DNA from: Actinernus sp. WN-2022
Lineage: Eukaryota > Cnidaria > Anthozoa > Actiniaria > Actinernidae
Assembly: GCA_030867875.1 (NCBI GenBank)
Contig: JAOWCC010001634.1
Span: forward strand, 136,544,365 to 136,608,364
DNA length: 64,000 nt
Reading direction: 5' to 3'
Below, piece by piece: positions 57,946 to 64,000 of this stretch (positions are counted from its first letter, which is position 1; every line of letters starts with the position of its first letter). Under the pieces are notes generated by a model. It did not search any database. It had not been told where the DNA came from and was given only the letters and a program-made list of their open reading frames with translations. The translations under genes and the position numbers were made by a program.

Positions 57946-58524
57946 AAAGTATAAAGATAAAATACATCATGCATATTATTATTATTATTATATTATTAAT
58001 GTTACTATTATATATTTCTATATATTATTATAGTTATACATATTGCTTTCTTTTTAAACAAAAACACTACTGATATTATATATATTTTAATCTTTATACT
58101 ATTATAATTATTTATTTATTTGGATGTCAACATATTCTAGTAAATGAAATAGAAAAACTTTTAAAAAGGAAACATTTACCATAGCAACAGTTCCTGAGTA
58201 AGCTGTTGTTTTGCTACACCCTCTAATGACAATGAGAGGGAATGTCTGACCCATTTGAAAAGGTTTGTCAAGTCACTTGATGACAACATTTTGGGTGTGT
58301 TCCTTCAGTTTGTTACTGGAGGTATGAAAAAAAGTATGCATGCAAAACTGAGGCAATCTGTATTGCTTAAAGAAACAAGGAACTCTCTTAAATCATCTGA
58401 ACTCAATATGACCGCCATTACATTTTCTGTGTGAGGTTCCGCTGACTCTTTGTACGTACCTCGCTGGCTCAGGAAAGGCTCAATCGATATTCTCGAATAT
58501 AAATCGATATTCTCGTATGGTGAT

Positions 58525-58662
58525 TTCGATCTCGTATAGTGATTTCTAAATCTCGTATAGTGATTTCTAAATCTCGTATAGTGATTTCTAAATCTCGTAT
58601 AGTGATTTCTAGATCTCGTATAGTGATTTCTATTTCTCGAATGGTGAATTCAAATTCTCGTA
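58525..58662. repeat. 21-bp tandem array in the nested element's right arm
   Basis: About six or seven units of ctcgtatagtgatttctaaa t with variants. The left arm has only about four. Confidence 0.85.
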
Positions 58663-58884
58663 TTGTGATTTTATTTCTAACTCATTTTACTTTTGCCATG
58701 TTTGGTTTGACATAATTATAAGTACATATGAACTACATTATTATTATTATTACATTTGAGTTTTTATTAAACTGTTACAATTTAACAAGTGTTGTTTGAT
58801 TGGTAAAAATACAATAAGCTAGTTTGCCTTGGGTTTATGCAACTGGCCCCACGAGAATACAACTATCTATACAAACAATTCCCC

Positions 58885-59395
58885 TCCGACAATATACACC
58901 TATTTTAAAAAAACGTCACGTTCAAAGCAACAAAGTCAACAAGCGTCAAGCCAAGACCGAGCTGACAATATAGATATCGCAGTGCGATTAAAAACAGTGT
59001 TTGTTCCTATTGTTATTCAAATCTTGACCTGGTTTGGCTATCTAGTATCTTCCGTATTGAATACGTGCAAGCACTCGGGACTTTTCTTATATCTGAGCCT
59101 TCACCGGATTCTCAGCGGGAGGAAGCCCGACTAATTACATGCTTGTCAGCATAACACACTTCGTTCCGGCCATAGAAAATAGGTCGGATTTGAATAATTT
59201 GCCAAAACAAAACCAGCATTCACTTCGGTCTTGGCTTGACGCTGTAAATATGTAATTTTTTTATCCACACGCCCCTTGTGGAAATCAGCGTTAGTTGACG
59301 GGGCAAGCGTGTTGAAATAAAGTTATACCAGTACCGCTTGTTGCTTTGAACGCGACTACCAAACTGCGACTACGGTTTTTGAAATAGGTGAATAT
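58885..59395. mobile_element. Foldback element between the nested element and the transposase
   Basis: Interrupted arms: caatatacacctatttt, ttcaaagcaacaa, cgtcaagccaagacc on the left, and ggtcttggcttgacg, ttgttgctttgaa, aaataggtgaata on the right, in mirror order. The 101-codon plus frame at 58829-59134 overlaps the left arm and shows no domain. Confidence 0.6.
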
Positions 59396-59487
59396 AGCTG
59401 GAGACTGACCGATAAACCCTATAAATGTTTATCCAGACAGATACAAAAACGCCTTTATAATATTCCAAGTTCTAGTGACTGAGAGTT

Positions 59488-60807
59488 TTATATGTTTCCA
59501 ATGAGTTTCAAAAGATCAAAATAAAGAGACAATGCCTCTTTTGCATTATTGGGCATGTGGAGAACGTGTTCGCTCATTAGAATAGCTGCCATCTCTTCAA
59601 ATTCTGGACTACATTTTTTAGCTTTGTGACAAAATGATTGCTCAGCCAATTGTAGGTCATCTTCTGATACCTCTATTATATAGTCGTGAGTGCCTTTCAA
59701 TTCAGGTAAATGGTACAACACGTCTGGCCTTCCTGATGGTGATTCAACTTTTTGCAATCTTATGTAATGCAAGTTCCAATTTGCTACTGTTTGGTGCAGT
59801 TCTTGCTGGAGGACATCCATAAAACAAAATTTAAGGCACTCGGCTTGAATTGGATCGGCATCACAAAATCTTCCACTATCTCTCAGATCCTTGAAGAAGT
59901 CAATCCACCAATCACAATGTGTCTTCCGAAGACAAGACCACCATGATTCTATTCGCTGATTGGAAACAGACTTTCCATATAAAAAGCTCTTTTCACCGGA
60001 GAAATCATCGGTATCACTTTCACGAACAAACCTTTGTATCCCTGCAACATTCCCATTTTCTGTACCACAATCACCTCGTATTATACGTGGTACTCCCCCA
60101 ACTTGTCGTACACAGTCTATATAATATTGTGCAATTATTTTTGGATTGTTATTGGAAGAACCAACGTTTAGCCACAAAACCTTTCGGCTATATCCGTCAA
60201 TTGCTCCATGAATGCAAAAACCGAATGGTTTCAGTTTGTCGTACCCATCTATGTGCCAAACAAAATTTGGCCCAGCGGCTTTGTAAATTCTACGCCTTAA
60301 CTTTCGTCTTGAACGAATTTCCACTCCCTCAAGGTCAAGGAATTTTAATGTTTTCCGCACAGTCTCTCTGTCAACAGTGAGCCCATATCTTCTTAAAAGG
60401 AGTTGATGCATCAGTCGATATCCTAACCTGTTCCCACTACCTTGTAGCTCTGTTTCAACAGCAGACATCACCTCGCTTAGATCGCTTTGATTGTTTCGTC
60501 TATGCAACCCCATACTTTTCAACAGACGTTTCAGATGACGAATGCTGAGTGAAATCCCATGTACTAAGCTGAGGAAAGCGAGTACTTCCTTATAGCTAAG
60601 TCCTAAATTGAAATACTCCCTTATCAGTACATTCCTCGGTGCATTCTGATATCCATTGCCAATCGGACTGTAAGGGGGGATTGCAATGACTACAAGACAC
60701 CATGACATTGGGAAGAGAAGAAACAAAGAAGCTTGAGCTGCAAAATTGCCTGCCATTGCGGCCGAAGACACGTTCGTTAATACAGGATCGATCATGTGAC
60801 AGTCCAA
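59488..60807 (-). CDS. IS3/integrase-type DDE transposase
   Basis: 439 residues, uninterrupted, starting 33 bp inside the right TIR. Residues about 60-150 carry a helix-turn-helix-like region (YKEVLAFLSLVHGISLSIRH, YGLTVDRETVRKTLK). The integrase core follows: WHIDGYDKLKPFGF (Asp187), GAIDGYSRKVLWL, RIIRGDCGTENG (Asp246) and NQRIESWWSCLR (Glu287), a DDE triad spaced 58 and 40 residues. This is the rve fold of bacterial IS3 and retroviral integrases. It should cut and join the TACGG ends. The first 45 residues are hydrophobic and of doubtful function, so the true start may be downstream or spliced. It converges on the HECT gene. Confidence 0.85.
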   Translation of the reverse strand: MDCHMIDPVLTNVSSAAMAGNFAAQASLFLLFPMSWCLVVIAIPPYSPIGNGYQNAPRNVLIREYFNLGLSYKEVLAFLSLVHGISLSIRHLKRLLKSMGLHRRNNQSDLSEVMSAVETELQGSGNRLGYRLMHQLLLRRYGLTVDRETVRKTLKFLDLEGVEIRSRRKLRRRIYKAAGPNFVWHIDGYDKLKPFGFCIHGAIDGYSRKVLWLNVGSSNNNPKIIAQYYIDCVRQVGGVPRIIRGDCGTENGNVAGIQRFVRESDTDDFSGEKSFLYGKSVSNQRIESWWSCLRKTHCDWWIDFFKDLRDSGRFCDADPIQAECLKFCFMDVLQQELHQTVANWNLHYIRLQKVESPSGRPDVLYHLPELKGTHDYIIEVSEDDLQLAEQSFCHKAKKCSPEFEEMAAILMSEHVLHMPNNAKEALSLYFDLLKLIGNI

Positions 60808-60839
60808 TGCATGTATCTCACTTTTTAAAAAAATCGCTT

Positions 60840-61123
60840 TTTAAGAAAATAATTATCTTACATATTTTAAGAAAACTATCTCACTTTGTAAGAATATTAT
60901 CTCACTTTGTAAGAAAATTATCTCACTTTTTTAAGAAAATTATCTCACTTTTTAAGAAAGTTATCTCACTTTTTAAGAAAGTTATCTTACTTTTTAAGAA
61001 AATTATCTCACTTTTTAAGAAAATTATCTCACTTTTTAAGAAAATTAACTAATGTTTTTGGGATAAAAAAAAATTCTAACTATTTAAAAAAAAAAATGTT
61101 CATGTCCCTTATGAGCCTCCGTA
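60840..61123. repeat. Right TIR with 21-bp subterminal tandem array
   Basis: About nine units of attatctcactttttaagaa a, then ttaactaatgtttttgggat and the unique terminus ending cccttatgagcctccgta. Mirror of 51803-52055. Confidence 0.9.
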
Positions 61124-61285
61124 GCTTGCTCGGTCTGTACAGAGAAATATTAGACCTTGGTTTTTCTGTACAGCCTCGGTCTGTACAGAAAAACCGCGGT
61201 CTGATATTTCTCTGCACAGACCTCACGCTCGGTTAATAAGCAGTTATTATTTAACTAAAGCACGTTTTCCCAGTTTATCACTCAC

Positions 61286-61522
61286 CCATCACGTGCTTCA
61301 CACGGTTGACATCCAAGGCATCAAATGCAGTTTTGTTCCACAAGAATTCCGATTCATTGTTCCGTGCGAGCCATTCGTTCAAGAGGTTTCTACCGTCTTC
61401 TCTGGAGCCGTTTCTATCTACGTGTTCCGGGTCCGTATCGCTGTTAGGGATGAAGTTACGACGTCCTCCTCCAAATAAGACTTCAATACCGTCGCCATGT
61501 GAATATTCTACCAGCTGAAGGG
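61286..61522 (-). CDS. Alkaline phosphatase, upstream exon in the window
   Basis: A 237-bp exon between ctaatag and ATGG|GTGAGT reading ALQLVEYSHGDGIEVLFGGG then RRNFIPNSDTDPEHVDRNGS and REDGRNLLNEWLARNNESEF. This is the family segment with the GGGR and DPE...DGRNL signature, located between the nucleophile region and the metal-binding region. The earlier exons, including the phosphorylated-serine exon, should lie beyond 64000. They are not in 61523-64000 as far as I can see. Confidence 0.9.
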
Positions 61523-62011
61523 CTATTAGAAAAACGAAACAAATCAATCAGAGCTCCACGCCTTTCTGACGCACGGATCGAATCAGCAAGTGTTTCTTCA
61601 CGTCTCAACCTTATGAATGTATTACATAACTGCTGTTATATTATTTCATGTTGGTATGTAGGATGATGCGTAATTACTTGGGCCAGGCCTTTGGCCGCCA
61701 CAAGTCAGAAATCGCAAAGTGTTTATTTTTGTGTCGCGATTTGGCGCCGGCGACCAATCAGATTGCACCTTCTTTCAATTCTATTCGCCACAAATCAGAT
61801 TGAACTGTGCTGGTCACGTGAACAGTGGACAACATTTCCTTGTTTTTCAAGATGGCGACGAGTGGAGTTTTGACTTGGCAAAACTTTTAATCTTAGCTAT
61901 TAGCTTGCGCAAACCAAAGGTTTCTTAAGTGAAATGCCAAGATTTTTTTCTTCTTCTAAAGCTGAGGAGTTTCGCGGGATTTGGATGGGAATGTATCACG
62001 TATTATGCGAC
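61523..62011. other. Upstream intron of the phosphatase
   Basis: Two partly similar motifs (gccacaagtcaga/gccacaaatcaga, about 61694 and 61788) and no coding. Confidence 0.35.
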
Positions 62012-63202
62012 TAGCCTGCGTTGCGGCTCTGGAGTATCGGAGCGCAGCGAACGAAGATAAGGGGATTGGGGCGAGGACAAAAAGAGAGGGGGGAGGGGGT
62101 GGGGAGGAGAGGAAGAGAGAGCCTGCCGGCAACCCATGGTTATTTTGATAACTCTCGGCCTCAGAAGGCAGCGTATTGCTATTGGCTAAAATGCGTGATT
62201 GCCAGAAATATCATTGGCATGCGATAAGAGCAGAAACCAATTAGTATGGCGACAAACATACCGAGAATTCCTTCAGCGATGAATTTAAAGACTAGAATTA
62301 CAGATCTTTTGTAATGAAATCGAATTTCGCGATGAGCTGAAGAACCCTGTATCGGAACTCCACAAGCGTCTTGCTCGACGAAACGCACACGGTTGAAACA
62401 TGGCCGGTGTGTTCGAGGAACAGGCTTGTGCTTCCGAAAATACGAGTTGCTTTGATGATTTCGTACCGCTGGGTGGATGGTTTTTAGCGCTTCTTTTGGC
62501 AGAACTTCGTTCCGATGTTATTGTGTCGGCAGTGTTCTTTACTGATTTGGCCATGGTGGCGACTTTATATTCTGCGGCAATGAGTTCTCTGTATCTTAGT
62601 TATCTTTATCCTGCAAACCTTCACGAACATAGGTGTAGTTCTCTACTGCATTTCGAATCTTCCTTCTCATGAACGACAGACTCGCTCTGATAGAGCAGGC
62701 ACCAGCTAGAATTATTTAAAGCTTCGGCTCTCTTTTCTTTCTGAAGTCTTGAACAGATTCTCGCCGTGGAAATATTTGAATTCCCAAACGCTATCTTAAA
62801 ACATACATTACATATCCTGCAAAAGTCGTTGACATTTACAGGTTTGGGTTTAGGCCCTGTTTTAATGTTTTATTCGAAGTTTCAGCTGACATTCTCCAAG
62901 TTCGTATATTTTTTGTTTTGAATTTTACGCTCGAGTTGAGATCATTGATATTCCACGCGTGAGTTTGACAAATATTAAACATGGTTTTTAGTTCCGCCGC
63001 TTGATGATTGGATGAATCGGTCGAATGACTTACTAATTTTATGCATTTTATTTAGTAGTTGGATATCAAAATAACCATGGGTTGCCGGCAGGCTCTCTCT
63101 TCCTCTCCTCCCCACCCCCTCCCCCCTCTCTTTTTTCCTCGCCCCAATCCCCCTAATCTCCGCTCGCTGCGCTCCGATACTCCAGAGCCGCAACGCAGGC
63201 TA
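62012..63202. mobile_element. 1.19-kb element with 140-bp TIRs and 10-bp target duplication
   Basis: Ends tagcctgcgttgcggctctg and its inverse, matching over about 140 bp including a GA-rich tract. Flanks attatgcgac (62002-62011) and attatgcaac (63203-63212) differ at one base. Long TIRs and a 9-10-bp duplication suggest a non-autonomous Mutator-like element. An internal 90-codon plus frame (62400-62672, MAGVFEEQACASENT...) has no known domain. Confidence 0.75.
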
Positions 63203-63212
63203 ATTATGCAAC

Positions 63213-64000
63213 GTGCTCCAGATACACTCGTGACATCTGTGATCAATATTAAGACAGCATTTAACAGCTTGTAAATGTAAGTAGCTATAAAACAGAACAC
63301 GATAACTTTAATACCAATTGACTGTGGTTGTGTTGTTCTTTATTGTTATTAACCTCTCGAAAGTACAGTAGAAATGACCCGATTTCTCAGTTCTCTGATC
63401 TGACAGGGGTCCTTTTAAAATATTATATGCACATGGTTATAAATTCGGGAACGAAAATCTAACAGTAAGTGAGTAAACTGAGTAAGAACTCCGACATGAA
63501 GATTTTTTAAAACGAACGATAAATGACTCTGATGTAGAAATATTTATCTGCATATTTATCTGTGGCATGTCATTGACACTGGTAAAAATCAATATTTCCT
63601 ACACACAAGACCAAGGGACAATTACCACCTAACACGGTTAACTTTCTATTTAGTTCTATGGCCTGAAACGTCTTTATATTTGACTATTATCTCTGGACTG
63701 GTTTAGTATTCGTTTCGGAGCGATTGCAGAATACCCCACCACTTAATTGACTCTTGAATAATTCATTTTCTCAAATTTTCATACAAAACTTTCTAAAAAC
63801 CAAACCCCAAAAATTTAAAAACCCTACCCATTTTAAGACTCAAATCATTCATATAGAACGAGCATAAATACATCTGAACTATAATAGAGAATATATTTGA
63901 AAAGTCACCACTTTACTCGAAAATAAAACTGCATGAAGATCTAGATAGATGACTATTTCACATTTAAAATAACACATCCCTAAAGGAGTGTTTCAGTATT
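63213..64000. other. Right flank, no gene recognised
   Basis: AT-rich. No phosphatase exon, repeat or ORF supported. Confidence 0.35.

Larger units (their letters stand above)
56764..58662. mobile_element. Nested foldback element with long inverted arms
   Basis: Left arm about 56764-57134 and right arm about 58213-58662 are reverse complements, including gagccagcgaggtacg, a caaaatgttgtcatcaagtg segment and tgaattc near the outer ends. The right arm has extra 21-bp units. The centre carries the rest of a HECT-like pseudogene on the minus strand. The arms include that gene's 3' end, so its C terminus is present twice in opposite orientation. Confidence 0.8.
51803..61123. mobile_element. 9,321-bp IS3EU-like DNA transposon with integrase-type transposase and HECT-like ligase
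   Basis: Perfect 6-bp target duplication (gcttgc). Termini TACGGAGGCTCATAAGGGAC and inverse. TIRs of about 250-280 bp are nearly identical between ends. From memory, eukaryotic IS3-like (IS3EU) transposons have 6-bp duplications and TAY termini; the transposase here is IS3/retroviral-integrase-like, which fits. Gene order: left TIR, SAM-HECT gene (plus, five exons), nested foldback with a dead HECT-like gene, another foldback, transposase (minus), right TIR. Both genes are intact. High TIR identity and open frames indicate a young, perhaps active, element. Confidence 0.85.
51770..61250. mobile_element. MITE copy split by the 9.3-kb transposon
   Basis: Left part 51770-51802 (ccatataataaacacctt...cctcgcttgc). 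Right part 61124-61250 (gcttgctcggtctgtacaga...ggttaataagc). Together they match 49529-49698 across the insertion point when one gcttgc is counted once. The outer right TIR is degraded. Confidence 0.85.
38620..61285 (-). other. 22.7-kb alkaline phosphatase intron loaded with mobile elements
   Basis: The intron runs from donor GTGAGT at 61285 to the acceptor at 38620. It contains, in map order, Ty3/Gypsy pol with a LINE insert, a second LINE remnant, a tRNA-like SINE, foldbacks, a longer LINE, a Crypton-like pseudogene, MITEs and a 9.3-kb DNA transposon. Whether this is one intron of a single working gene depends on no exon being missing. The protein reading frame joins sensibly across it (VKHVMG then LFEWSHM), as in the family. 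Confidence 0.75.

Noticed and set aside
58829..59134. 101-codon plus-strand ORF inside the 9.3-kb transposon
   Set aside because: It overlaps the left arm of a foldback repeat and has no domain. Not supported as a third gene.

Overview
This is eukaryotic DNA from an intron-rich, AT-rich, transposon-laden animal genome. I see no bacterial-style operons. The repeat types (tRNA-headed SINEs, LINEs with TTA tails, a Ty3/Gypsy pol, a Penelope-type GIY-YIG fragment, a Crypton-type recombinase, many foldback MITEs) and the two recognisable host genes would suit a cnidarian such as a stony coral or anemone. That assignment is inference; no marker gene proves it.

Layout. 0.7-11.6 kb holds two near-identical copies, about 9.5 kb apart, of a first coding exon of a natriuretic-peptide/guanylate-cyclase-type receptor (minus strand), with foldback and other repeats between them. 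13.6-17.4 kb holds a multi-exon, frameshifted plus-strand gene with a transposase-like motif order. 17.4-27.9 kb is gene-poor with SINE, LINE and palindromic elements. 27.99-30.13 kb is a compact 2.14-kb element with terminal inverted repeats (TIRs) and a 6-bp target duplication. It carries a decayed gene with a PC4-like domain and zinc ribbons, and an unknown convergent ORF. 31-35 kb holds LINE and Penelope remnants and a 2.2-kb element whose ends are 20-bp tandem arrays.

From 35.9 kb to 61.5 kb runs the 3' part of a GPI-anchored alkaline phosphatase gene on the minus strand: five clean exons with matching splice phases. One intron of about 22.7 kb (38.6-61.3 kb) is filled with nested mobile DNA: a Gypsy pol broken by a LINE, a longer LINE, a Crypton-like recombinase pseudogene, and a 9,321-bp DNA transposon.

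That transposon (51,803-61,123) is the most striking object. It has long TIRs built from 21-bp repeats, TAC...GTA termini and a perfect 6-bp target duplication. It interrupts a MITE whose uninterrupted paralog lies 2.2 kb away and serves as an empty site. It carries two intact, convergent genes, each starting just inside a TIR: a spliced 853-aa SAM + HECT-like ubiquitin ligase and a 439-aa IS3/retroviral-integrase-type DDE transposase. A second, broken HECT-like gene sits in a nested foldback between them.
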